Virus record (IMG/VR): IMGVR_UViG_3300025767_000017
Location: 1 to 59,501 of that record
Length of the DNA: 59,501 nt
Direction: 5' to 3' (one strand)
DNA from: a virus
Position 1 is the first letter of the stretch; the number at the start of each line of letters is the position of its first letter. Position numbers and translations under genes: made by a program. Shown piece by piece: positions 44,372 to 53,111 of the stretch. The notes under the pieces were generated by a model that had not been told where the DNA came from, did not search any database, and saw only the letters and a program-made list of their open reading frames with translations.

Positions 44372-47167
44372 CTACTGTGCATTATTATCTGTGCCATCAC
44401 TATTCTGATTTCCAGGTGTATTTACTTCATTATCTGTAATTTCTGGATCGTCTAAATCATTTCCTCTATCTTCATCGACAACAGGATATTCAGTTTCATT
44501 AGCATTTGCTGGACCTTTTGGTATTGTGCCATTTCTAGGAAAATTAAACGAGCCGCCCTCGCTGGTATGCGCACTAAAGTGCATAGCATCGTCTAGGCTT
44601 CTCCATGCGCCGCCCCAGCCTAAGCCATGTTTGTTGGCAATTGCTAGAGTATTTGCTGGCATGTCTGACATCGGAGCGTTAGCAGGCCTTGGTCTATACA
44701 TACCGTTTGGATATGTATTCATAACCGGATTTGGCCAGTTAATATCAATTGCGCCTCCCGAAGCGTGTACTGACCACGATCTACTGCCTCTAGCTTGACG
44801 TTTAGCATACCCGCCGAGTGCTTTAATTTCATAAACTTGTTCAAATTCATCTAAGAAGGCTTGGAAATTAGCAGCAAATACTTCTGCAACTTGACAACTC
44901 TTGCCAGATCTCTTAGCAGTAATTGTGACTAATTTACCTTCGCCGCCTGCAGGATCAAATGTATCTTCACTTAGCGGTGCTGCATTTCGAAGATTTAGAT
45001 TGCCATCACCGGTGCCTCCATCAAAATCAGCAACATTGCCGCCACTGCCGACAACTGTTCTACTGCTAGTATTAACAGCTTTATTTTTATTAAAGATATC
45101 AGGCGTTTCAATTCTATCTGAAGGAGTTAATGCACCAGGCAGTTCTCTGTCTGTTTCTTCCTTCTTAAATGCAACAGGATTCATATTTTCGTGATGAACG
45201 TATGGCTCGTGTGTAGGAGCCCTTGTAAGTATACTTTCGTATGGCACTGGTTGTTGTGCTCCGGGGAACATGTACGGCAATGTTATAGTAGTTAATGGTT
45301 CTATAGGAGTTGCATCTGTTGCATTAATAGATTTAGTAGCAGCCAGTGCTGTAATTGCTGCAACAGGATTTCCTCCTTCAGTTGCCGATGTAGCTGTTGC
45401 AGCTTCTGGGCCGTTAAGATTAATATTGCCGCCTTTGATTGTTGTATTTGCTGCTCCAACAGAAAAGTCGCCGGCGGCAGTATTTTTAATTGCTGCGCCT
45501 GATAGGTTATTAATTTCTGCTGCTGCATCTGTAAAGATTGATGCTGCTGAAATTGTGTTAATATTGCCAGTTGCCTCGTTATTAATAGTTTGTGCAGAAA
45601 TCACTGTATAATCAGCTGTAGATTGATGCCTTATATTAGAGTTTGATATTAAATGTACTTCACCTGTTACAGATTCGTGTTTATAACCTGCTATAATATT
45701 TTCTATATTTCCAGCAACATATGCTCTGCTGTCGCCTTCTGTAGTTGTTAAATTGTGTGCTGCTGTTTTAACAAAATGTATTCCTGCTGATAAGTCGTTT
45801 ATGTTGCTTGCAGATTCTCTAAACCACGAATAACCACTTTTTTCGTATACTGAGTTATCAGCTTGTAAAATATAATTTTTCTTAGCATGTAGATTGTAAT
45901 CATCGCCAACTGTAGTTTTCATCCCTAGTCCTACAACAGTATCCGATGTTCCTAGTATTGTTAGTTTATAATCTTTTCCTACGTGTATTTTTGTATTAAA
46001 TGCACTTTCAATGTGTACCCGGCCGCTTTCTTTATCATCAAACGTGCCTTGTCCATCACTCCATCGAGCAGATGCTTTCATGTTAATATTACGGCCTGCG
46101 TCAACATTAAAATCTCTTTCTGCTGTAAAGTTAATATCGTTATCAGATGCAATACTGATGCTATCTTGAGCATGAATGTCAATCTTACCATCACTAGTTA
46201 TTTCAATCCACGCTGTGCCGCGGGCATTGGAGATATAAATTAAATCTTCACTATTATGTAAAAGTATTTGATGCCCTGTGCGAGTTCTAAATCGCATAAG
46301 TTCATTGTGTGGAATAGTTTCGTCACCGCCTGCTTCACTATTAAGTTTATTAATATATAATGGAGGACCGTCTTCTGCATGGGTCGCACGAACAAACTTA
46401 TCGTTACCGTCATCCATTACAAAACTAGATCCGCCTAATCTGTTAAACGGTACATTTGCCTTCTTTCCACTTGCACCAATATCAACTCTAGGATTGCCTT
46501 GACGTTTATCTAAAGGTCCCGGCGTGTTAACACCAAAAACAGCACTTGGTATTTCTCTTCTTGCACTTGTGGTTGTTGTTCCTCTAGTTTCGTCAAACAA
46601 CAATCCTTGAACTTCTAATATATTAGTAAAGTCTTTGTTATAAGGCTTATTAAATAGCGTAGGATCAACTAATTCTCCTGTTTCTATTTTTTTATTATAT
46701 TCGCCTACTGGTAATTTTGCACCTTTTAAATTTTGTGGTGTTACTTCAGTTGTGCGCTGGGTGCTTGCTCGACCGTCTGGCACCATAAAATTCATATAGT
46801 CATCTGGAATACAACCTATCCAATAACCAAAGTTTGCGTTTCCTTCTGCAAATATTACAAGAACTCTAGAGCCAACATCAGGCGGAACCATCCACATGCC
46901 ATAGCTTTTTTGTGTGTTTTCGTATCCGTCATTTGCAGTAAGTCCAGCAGTTGGTGTCACTCCGTAAAATGGTGACAAATATCGCACATTCATAAGTTGT
47001 CCGCTACGTTCTGGAGTTCCGCCTGCGCCAGTATAGCGAATAATTTCAACTTCTAATCCACCCATATATTGTGTATCTAGGTGATTAATTACAACTGCCT
47101 CGTAAGGGCCGCTGTCTCGAATTTCAGTAACTCTAGTTGAGGAACGTGTGTAACTACCTTGTGCCAT
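44372..47167 (-). CDS. gp5: Baseplate central spike gp5-like with C-terminal M15 peptidase domain
   Basis: 931 aa. The N-terminal OB fold (YEAVVINHLDTQYMGGLEVEII, YGMWMVPPDVGSRVLVIFAEGN, GYWIGCI) matches T4 gp5. The middle has many short repeated strands (GTAWIEITSDGKIDIHAQDS, INFTAERDFNVDAGRNINMK), forming the membrane-piercing beta-helix. T4's internal lysozyme is absent. Residues ~750-870 are a zinc M15 peptidase-like domain: SVHASGGAIDINW (SxHxxGxAxD, zinc His and Asp), then DAMHFS for the third zinc ligand. Such domains cut peptidoglycan cross-links. An acidic Asn-rich tail follows (DLDDPEITDNEVNTPGNQNSDG). GGAAAG precedes the ATG. Confidence 0.85.
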   Translation of the reverse strand: MAQGSYTRSSTRVTEIRDSGPYEAVVINHLDTQYMGGLEVEIIRYTGAGGTPERSGQLMNVRYLSPFYGVTPTAGLTANDGYENTQKSYGMWMVPPDVGSRVLVIFAEGNANFGYWIGCIPDDYMNFMVPDGRASTQRTTEVTPQNLKGAKLPVGEYNKKIETGELVDPTLFNKPYNKDFTNILEVQGLLFDETRGTTTTSARREIPSAVFGVNTPGPLDKRQGNPRVDIGASGKKANVPFNRLGGSSFVMDDGNDKFVRATHAEDGPPLYINKLNSEAGGDETIPHNELMRFRTRTGHQILLHNSEDLIYISNARGTAWIEITSDGKIDIHAQDSISIASDNDINFTAERDFNVDAGRNINMKASARWSDGQGTFDDKESGRVHIESAFNTKIHVGKDYKLTILGTSDTVVGLGMKTTVGDDYNLHAKKNYILQADNSVYEKSGYSWFRESASNINDLSAGIHFVKTAAHNLTTTEGDSRAYVAGNIENIIAGYKHESVTGEVHLISNSNIRHQSTADYTVISAQTINNEATGNINTISAASIFTDAAAEINNLSGAAIKNTAAGDFSVGAANTTIKGGNINLNGPEAATATSATEGGNPVAAITALAATKSINATDATPIEPLTTITLPYMFPGAQQPVPYESILTRAPTHEPYVHHENMNPVAFKKEETDRELPGALTPSDRIETPDIFNKNKAVNTSSRTVVGSGGNVADFDGGTGDGNLNLRNAAPLSEDTFDPAGGEGKLVTITAKRSGKSCQVAEVFAANFQAFLDEFEQVYEIKALGGYAKRQARGSRSWSVHASGGAIDINWPNPVMNTYPNGMYRPRPANAPMSDMPANTLAIANKHGLGWGGAWRSLDDAMHFSAHTSEGGSFNFPRNGTIPKGPANANETEYPVVDEDRGNDLDDPEITDNEVNTPGNQNSDGTDNNAQ

Positions 47168-47185
47168 TTAATCTTTCCATTATTA

Positions 47186-48421
47186 TCATAAGCCTCCAGA
47201 TACAAGACGTTGAATTTCTTGCGGTGTAAGTGTATCGCCGACTCCTAGTTTATTTACATCTCGATTAGAAGCTGCCCAGCTTGATTGTGATGCATTTGCT
47301 GCTGCGGCTGCTGCACCTGATGATGCAGTTGTTGCTGCGGCTGCTGCACCTGATGATGCAGTTGTTGCTACTTTTGCTATCGATACTGGTGCAGGACACG
47401 GCGCTTCTGGAACTGTCGGTGTCGGAGTCACAGGAGCGTTGCCTTCTAGTGCTTGCGTTTGTTCTGCTTCTGAAATCTGACTTGCTTCAGCTGTAGAAGT
47501 TTCAGGCACTGTAACACCAGGTGGTACAACACCAATATTAGTTGATGCAACATTAGATTGTCCAATATTAGTTTCAACATGAGGACTAGCAGCAGCAGCA
47601 CTTACTCCGTGTACTAGAATATCTTTAACTTTTTTACCAGTTCTAAAATCATATCGATCATCAAGAGGATCGATTACTTCGTACACATATACTGTTGTAC
47701 TTCCTGGCAATGTCGAACTAGAAACAGGTTGTGAGTTAGGACGTCCTTGGCCAGATACTGCTCCAACTCCGGCTCCTGCTGTTGATCTAGCAACTTGCGT
47801 TCTAGGAGATGTCCCTAGTTCAGGCAATGCACCACTCGGCCCCGAAGGTAATACATCAACTGTAGTTGATTCGCCAGTTCCTCCATTTAAAATATCATTT
47901 AATTGTTGATACAAGCTATCAGGATCATGATGAGCTTTGTTTAAGCCGTCGCCTGCATAATAACTTTGTCCTTTATTAACAACTCGACTTTGCCCTTGCA
48001 TTTGATACGGAACTGGTATACTAGCAAATTCTTGTGAAAGTTTAATCATAAATCGATCAGTTGTATAAGTGCCAGCAACCCATTCGTTTAACTTTCTATA
48101 TCTTTTTAAGATTGCTAAAATTAAATAGTCTTGTACATCAGGAGTGTAACGAGTTGTGAGGGGATCAATTTCAGCAACTCGTATTGCTTCGGTTAATGTT
48201 TTTTTAATAAATTGATAGCGCCCGCATGCTGTTGATTTATAACCTTGCTGAATTCGTTGATTTTGAAATCGCTGTACTTCTGAACAAGTCATTTGTACAA
48301 GCGAAGGTTCGCTTGTGCCAGGCCATAAACTTGTGTACGGATCTACACCGGCAGCAGCTTCACCTTTAGCAATTAGATTTAACAATGATTTTTCTTGATC
48401 AGTTATTGTTATTGTAGGCAT
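47186..48421 (-). CDS. Tail-associated lysozyme-like protein (GH104-type)
   Basis: 411 aa. I use the ATG at 48419-48421 because GAGGAT lies 7 nt before it; the longer frame back to 48496 would run through the end of the upstream gene. The first ~180 residues match the lambda R-type transglycosylase fold: KSLLNLIAKGEAAAG, with Glu21 at the catalytic Glu position, STACGRYQFIKKTL, a middle helix pair and a SIPVPYQMQGQSRVVNKGQSYY end. The C-terminal half is low-complexity: Pro/Ser/Thr-rich with VYEVIDPLDDRYDFRTGKKVKDIL, then an Ala-rich 11-residue repeat. It lies between the hub-like gene and gp5, where a peptidoglycan-cutting baseplate component is expected. It may supply the glycosidase that gp5 lacks. 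Confidence 0.72.
   Translation of the reverse strand: MPTITITDQEKSLLNLIAKGEAAAGVDPYTSLWPGTSEPSLVQMTCSEVQRFQNQRIQQGYKSTACGRYQFIKKTLTEAIRVAEIDPLTTRYTPDVQDYLILAILKRYRKLNEWVAGTYTTDRFMIKLSQEFASIPVPYQMQGQSRVVNKGQSYYAGDGLNKAHHDPDSLYQQLNDILNGGTGESTTVDVLPSGPSGALPELGTSPRTQVARSTAGAGVGAVSGQGRPNSQPVSSSTLPGSTTVYVYEVIDPLDDRYDFRTGKKVKDILVHGVSAAAASPHVETNIGQSNVASTNIGVVPPGVTVPETSTAEASQISEAEQTQALEGNAPVTPTPTVPEAPCPAPVSIAKVATTASSGAAAAATTASSGAAAAAANASQSSWAASNRDVNKLGVGDTLTPQEIQRLVSGGL
47301..47366 (-). repeat. Two 33-bp tandem repeats (Ala-rich 11-mer)
   Basis: Two identical consecutive 33-bp units begin GCTGCGGCTGCTGCACCTGA (47301-47333 and 47334-47366). They encode the tandem TTASSGAAAAA block near the end of the lysozyme-like protein. 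Confidence 0.9.
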
Positions 48422-48435
48422 TGTATTATCCTCAC

Positions 48436-51400
48436 TTATTGTGGTCCATTGCCGGCGGCTGCTCTTGCTCTTAATCGTTCTTGACGAGCACGCCAAGCGT
48501 CTGCTTGATTTCTTGCCACTGTTCCTGGTGCAAGATTCCCAGAATTATTATTCACCGGTGCTGACGGGAATGTAGACTGATTTGGACTATATGCAAAACC
48601 TCCTATTTGAACAACTGGTTGAGAAAATGCTATGTCGTCGCCGCCGCTGGTAGAAGTAGCTGGGAATAAAGGTTGGCTCATTAGTAAATCCTCTGCTGAT
48701 GCTGTTAAATTATTAATTGCACTAATAGGAGAAGTAGTACTACACGGATTTACTGCTCCTGTTGTACTATTTACACTATTATTTGCTGCATTCGGAGATC
48801 CTGGTTCAGTATTAGCATTATTAATGCTCTTAGTACCATCAGCTTTAATTGCAGTTGTACTTTCTGTGGGCTCGTCATCTTGGCCGCGGCGCCTGATCAT
48901 TTTTAAATTTTGCGTAAATTTGCCTTTACTAAAAGTATTAGTTACTGCCCATATACTAAACAGTCCACTAAACTGCGGAACACGTTTTGGCATTTCCATA
49001 GTTGCTCCATTAACTTGATAATCAAACGGCGAATTAAAGTTAACTACACAAAATATTTCGCTTTGTAAATAATTCATAGTACCATCATCTAATACACTAG
49101 GATTTCCTGATGACTTGCCAACATAGTTTCCAGTTTGTTGTGGAAGGAAAAACGGATCTCCCCATATTTCCATTTCAGCAGTAACCATATCAACAGTTTG
49201 ATTTAGTAATGTATTGTGAAATTGTTCTGCAATTCTTAATTTTAGATCGCCACTTTCTGAACCAGTAGGATTGTCAAGTTCGTTGACTTCTTTCAGTTGA
49301 GCACCGGGTTCTCGTCGTTTAGCATTTGAAGTTTCAGCAGCAACTTCAGAACCTGTAGAATCATCACCAGCTTGAAAAGTTGCAACCTTGCTGCCACCTG
49401 TTGCAACAGTTGCAGCATTTTGTCCAAAGTTACTAAATGCTGTCATAAAGAATTGATTATTAAACTGTATATCAAAGTTTAATACATCTTCATTTTTTCC
49501 AGTATAAAAGTAATTGTATTGTTTAGGTGCTAATGCTTTTAACCCTTCGGTATTTTTAGGTCGCTGTGTTGTGCCAGTATGTTTTGCTTCGTCTGAATAA
49601 TACGGAATAATACTATATACATAAATCTTTGGAGACGATCCTACTTGGCGTTCAGCAGATGGATTATTATCTAAAAATACTTGTGTATCAATTTTAAACC
49701 ATTTTCTAACACCGTTAGTTGTTTCTTCTGTAGCGTTATCTCTTGCAAATTTACTCTTTTTAACAATTTTTTCAACAATACTAGTAATTGTTTCACCTTG
49801 TCGAAACTGTGTAGTTCTAGCCTTTTCTGCTTTACTAGTTTCTGCATTACTAATATCTACTACATCACCGTTCTCGTCATATGCTGCACTTTGGTCTGCT
49901 TGCGCTTCTTGCCCGCCGTCTGCTGTATTTTCTACTAATGTGCTTAGTCCAATTTCATTCATGTTGTTTGTATCGCTTGCATACGCCTTTAGTGTATTAA
50001 ACAATAAACTAGGAGCAGTTACAGAATTATTATCAATGCCGCTTTGCTTCCTTGCGGTACTAATATCACCATTTGCTTGTGCTAAACCTCTTTCTCGACG
50101 TTGCTGTTCAGCAGCATTAATAGTTAATGCAGTTTTTTCAGTAGCTACTTGATCTTTTAAATTACCAATTATATTAACTAATGCGTCTGGTGTTTTAGGA
50201 AATGCAATAATAAATCTATCGCCAGACACAATTGTTTTAGCTTGTTCAAGTTCTTGCACTCGTTCATTAAACACTGCCATTACACTTTTTTCATCGCCAT
50301 TTAATACTTCGTGTACTACTGCGCCTGTGACATTAATTTGTGTTTTTGATTTTTGAACATTGTCGTCTAATCCGCTTTCACTGTATGGAACAGCTTGCAC
50401 AGCATATTCGCTACCCTTGGCTTGAACCGAAAAGTCTACCTTAGTAATCATTATAGGAATGTAAATAGGGTTAGCAACTTCCCTACTAGAATTTTTACCG
50501 TATTCGTCATATCCAATAAAGTCAATTTTTAAACAGAAGGGAGCATTTATATAATTTGCATAACCTAATTCCGCTGCCGAACCAATGAGTGCTTCAATAA
50601 ATCCTCCCATACTGTACGGCTCTACAACATCAAATTTTATAGCAGACCCCAACGCAGTGCCAGTATTAGCGTTAGGAGCAATAACTGCATCAATATCTAA
50701 ATTATCAATGTAATATTCTGCATGACTAGTAATAGCATCTCCGAAATCACTATACGTGTTTCCAGCTGTTTCGTCAAATATTTGATAACGCTTGTCTAAG
50801 TTGCCACCACTAGATTTAATAATATAATTTTGTACAAAATCTCCAGAGCTTCGATATACTCCAGGATAATTGAACTCTTCTGAATTTAAGATACCTAATG
50901 TAATTACATAATTATAATGATTGTGTTCTCGCAAAGGATTTGGAATTTTACTAGCTGCGGCGCCTTTGTTAACAACTATATTGCCGCCTGCTGCTACACC
51001 TGCTGTGTCCCAAGGCGATTTAAACGAAAGATCTAAGTAGTCGGCATATGGATTAATTGATTGTTGTGTTTCAATAAGTTGTCGAAGCTTATCAAACTCT
51101 CCGCCGACTGCTCCTACTAATTGTGACACATCTTGAGCAAGGACAGAAATTGGATTTGATATTAAATTACCAAAGTTAGAAAAGCTGCCTACTAACGAAT
51201 TTAGGTTACCAATATCAAACCCGTTAAATTGTGAAATTTTTGACGATATAGAAGAAATACTTGAGCCAAATTCGCTCGATACTCTACTTAAAGTACCAGT
51301 AACACCTTGTATTGTGCCCAATGCATTAGTAATTCCTGCAATATTTCCTCCCAGCGGAGACTGGAATCCACTTGATAATCTAGCATTTACATTAGTAGTT

Positions 51401-51762
51401 CCAAAGTTAGATAATCCTTGTATCTGTTGTGATATTGCTCCTGCTGCTGCTGCAACATTTCCTATATCTGCAGGACTCCGTATCAAGTTATCCAACTGTC
51501 CAGGGTTGAACACTTGTCCTGTAAAGCTAGTTGCAAGAGAATTAAATTGTTTTGGAGACACACTTGTAGAAAGAGAAGTAAAATCACCAACCGAATCTCT
51601 AATTTTATTCATCTCCGGAGTAATTGCTCCTACAGAAGAAGCAATTCTATTTAACTTTGCTGATACATCTTGTGCTGATCGTGTCAAGCTGTTAACTGAT
51701 GCAACTGCATTATTAACCTTGTTTATCTGTGATGTTATTTTTGAAAAACTAAATTTAGGCAT
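48436..51762 (-). CDS. Baseplate hub-like structural protein
   Basis: 1108 aa. The N-terminal ~250 residues are helix-prone and Ser/Asn/Gln-rich with repeated SI/IS pairs (KITSQINKVNNAVASVNSL, SSISSISSKISQFNGFDIG). A beta-rich body follows: VEPYSMGGFIEALIGSAAELGY, APFCLKIDFIGYDEYGKN, then IPIMITKVDFSVQAKGSEYAVQAVPYS. Near the end come AEMEIWGDPFFLPQ and FNSPFDYQVNGATMEM with FTQNLKMIRRRG. These last strands look like tail hub proteins of contractile phages, and the place between gp53 and the spike/lysozyme genes fits a gp27-type hub. The direct T4 homologue cannot be fixed by eye. A charged low-complexity tail (WRARQERLRARAAAGNGPQ) ends it. It starts 4 bp after gp53. Confidence 0.6.
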   Translation of the reverse strand: MPKFSFSKITSQINKVNNAVASVNSLTRSAQDVSAKLNRIASSVGAITPEMNKIRDSVGDFTSLSTSVSPKQFNSLATSFTGQVFNPGQLDNLIRSPADIGNVAAAAGAISQQIQGLSNFGTTNVNARLSSGFQSPLGGNIAGITNALGTIQGVTGTLSRVSSEFGSSISSISSKISQFNGFDIGNLNSLVGSFSNFGNLISNPISVLAQDVSQLVGAVGGEFDKLRQLIETQQSINPYADYLDLSFKSPWDTAGVAAGGNIVVNKGAAASKIPNPLREHNHYNYVITLGILNSEEFNYPGVYRSSGDFVQNYIIKSSGGNLDKRYQIFDETAGNTYSDFGDAITSHAEYYIDNLDIDAVIAPNANTGTALGSAIKFDVVEPYSMGGFIEALIGSAAELGYANYINAPFCLKIDFIGYDEYGKNSSREVANPIYIPIMITKVDFSVQAKGSEYAVQAVPYSESGLDDNVQKSKTQINVTGAVVHEVLNGDEKSVMAVFNERVQELEQAKTIVSGDRFIIAFPKTPDALVNIIGNLKDQVATEKTALTINAAEQQRRERGLAQANGDISTARKQSGIDNNSVTAPSLLFNTLKAYASDTNNMNEIGLSTLVENTADGGQEAQADQSAAYDENGDVVDISNAETSKAEKARTTQFRQGETITSIVEKIVKKSKFARDNATEETTNGVRKWFKIDTQVFLDNNPSAERQVGSSPKIYVYSIIPYYSDEAKHTGTTQRPKNTEGLKALAPKQYNYFYTGKNEDVLNFDIQFNNQFFMTAFSNFGQNAATVATGGSKVATFQAGDDSTGSEVAAETSNAKRREPGAQLKEVNELDNPTGSESGDLKLRIAEQFHNTLLNQTVDMVTAEMEIWGDPFFLPQQTGNYVGKSSGNPSVLDDGTMNYLQSEIFCVVNFNSPFDYQVNGATMEMPKRVPQFSGLFSIWAVTNTFSKGKFTQNLKMIRRRGQDDEPTESTTAIKADGTKSINNANTEPGSPNAANNSVNSTTGAVNPCSTTSPISAINNLTASAEDLLMSQPLFPATSTSGGDDIAFSQPVVQIGGFAYSPNQSTFPSAPVNNNSGNLAPGTVARNQADAWRARQERLRARAAAGNGPQ

Positions 51763-51765
51763 ACA

Positions 51766-52065
51766 TTAAATTCCTAATTGCGACTGTAGATTCGATCCTT
51801 GTGGCAGATATATTTTAGTTCCTGCAACAAAATCAAATACTGGATCTTTAATAATGTCAGGATTGCGTTGTGCAAAAATCCACCAAAGTTCTTTTTTGCC
51901 ATACAAGTCGTATGCTAACAAATCAGGTCTATATGTGTATGCAGGAATAATTTCATAAAGCACATCATCGCCGGCGACCGGAACAGGTCTAGGAACAAAT
52001 ATATCTAGATACCCTGCTGGATTTATAGGAGTTTTGCCGTAAGGGCCTTGATTTTTACTTTTCAT
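51766..52065 (-). CDS. gp53: Baseplate wedge protein gp53-like
   Basis: 99 aa, about half of T4 gp53 (196 aa). The core is YRPDLLAYDLYGKKELWWIF, then RNPDIIKDPVFDFVAGTKIYLP, a LysM-like helix-strand unit known from gp53-type wedge proteins. In T4, gp53 is the last wedge subunit and lets wedges join the hub. The position beside the hub and tube-cap genes agrees. The start forms the TAATG overlap with the upstream gene, and GGAAGG precedes it. The short length suggests a minimal gp53 rather than truncation, because the core is intact at both ends. Confidence 0.82.
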   Translation of the reverse strand: MKSKNQGPYGKTPINPAGYLDIFVPRPVPVAGDDVLYEIIPAYTYRPDLLAYDLYGKKELWWIFAQRNPDIIKDPVFDFVAGTKIYLPQGSNLQSQLGI

Positions 52066-53033
52066 TATACAAATCCTTCCTCGCCGCCAACAAAGTTTCC
52101 TTTAGCAAAATCAGTTAGACTAAATCTAGCTTGCGATCTACGTGCATATTGTGGAGCTGCTGTAATAGTTATAGTTACCATTGTTGGAACATAGTTGTCT
52201 TCGCCATTAACTGTACATTTGATATAATCAACGTCGTTAGGTAAGTCAGTTGTAAAGTTAGTAATCACAACTGGTATATGATTTAAAACATGTTTACCAT
52301 AACCGTTTAATCTACACACAACTGGTGGCAATCCTAGAGTTCCTTCGTCGCTGCCGCCGTAAAACATTTTTGTAGCCGATCTTAAAAAATGCAAAGCTGC
52401 TATAAAATATTGTCCGTCAGCTGATGTTTCATTTACAAAATCACCAGTAATAGTAAACGCATCTACTTGACTATTTTCATACGAATTATACGGATAGTTT
52501 GTATGGACAGGTTGTATTTGAGAATAATTTGCACTATTACTTACTAATACTGTAGGAGTGAACGGAAAGATCAATCTATTTCCAGTCCCAGCCAACGGCG
52601 ACAATACTGAACTATTTGATATTAGTATTTCTGGTACCGAAATACTAACTCTCCAATCACTAGCATCTGCAGAACTAATGTTACTTGAAATAACTGCTCT
52701 AGTTAGAGTCCGTGTTCTAGGAGCAGCATTATATCCAACTTGTTGCGCTGCGTTGCCTACCATTCTAAGTGCTCTGCCAGCTTGAGCTAAATTTCCGCCC
52801 GAGTTTATAATGTTGTCAATTTGTCCTACGGTATTTTTAATAGATCCTGCAATATTAGATACTTGATTCAGTGTACTACTGAATCCTCCAGAAGTATTAA
52901 AATTTTGTATTTGGCCTGCTGTTCTATTAATGTTAGAAGTAAAATTATTAATAGTACTAGAAACTTGAGTAACATTGCTAAAGGCACTATTTACTTTACT
53001 TGATAATTGATTGAAGGCGCTAAAAATGCTCAT
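52065..53033 (-). CDS. Probable baseplate tail-tube cap protein (gp48/gp54-like)
   Basis: 322 aa, similar in size to T4 gp54 (320 aa) and gp48 (364 aa). The N-terminal ~100 residues are Ser/Asn-rich helix (SSKVNSAFSNVTQVSSTINNF). A tube-like beta domain follows: LIFPFTPTVLVSNSANYSQIQPVHTNYPYNSYENSQVDAFTITGDF, FIAALHFLRSATKMFYG, GLPPVVCRLNGYGKHVLNHIPVVITNFT, then VPTMVTITITAAPQYARR. That pattern occurs in the tube-initiator/cap proteins that bridge baseplate hub and tail tube. Choosing between gp48 and gp54 needs comparison. It is the first gene of the leftward late unit, with AGGAG and a near-consensus late box upstream. Confidence 0.65.
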   Translation of the reverse strand: MSIFSAFNQLSSKVNSAFSNVTQVSSTINNFTSNINRTAGQIQNFNTSGGFSSTLNQVSNIAGSIKNTVGQIDNIINSGGNLAQAGRALRMVGNAAQQVGYNAAPRTRTLTRAVISSNISSADASDWRVSISVPEILISNSSVLSPLAGTGNRLIFPFTPTVLVSNSANYSQIQPVHTNYPYNSYENSQVDAFTITGDFVNETSADGQYFIAALHFLRSATKMFYGGSDEGTLGLPPVVCRLNGYGKHVLNHIPVVITNFTTDLPNDVDYIKCTVNGEDNYVPTMVTITITAAPQYARRSQARFSLTDFAKGNFVGGEEGFV

Positions 53034-53053
53034 TATTTGTTCTCCTGTACTAC

Positions 53054-53061
53054 TATTTAGT
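53054..53061 (-). promoter_or_regulatory. Late promoter-like box ACTAAATA
   Basis: Complement of TATTTAGT, 20 bp before the ATG at 53033. It differs from NATAAATA at one base and overlaps the divergent -35 box by one base. It would start the leftward baseplate transcript. Confidence 0.5.
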
Positions 53062-53089
53062 TGACAAAATTAAGTAAGTATATTATAAT
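53061..53089 (+). promoter_or_regulatory. Consensus sigma-70 promoter for gp55
   Basis: TTGACA (53061-53066), 17-bp spacer, TATAAT (53084-53089): a perfect match to the bacterial housekeeping consensus. AGGAG follows at 53101-53105 and the ATG is at 53112. It should be read at once by host RNA polymerase. Confidence 0.9.
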
Positions 53090-53111
53090 GTATATATAAC
53101 AGGAGAACTCA

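Noticed and set aside
48422-48496. Longer N-terminus for the lysozyme-like protein
   Set aside because: It would overlap the upstream gene by 61 nt and lacks a ribosome binding site, whereas GAGGAT precedes the ATG at 48421.
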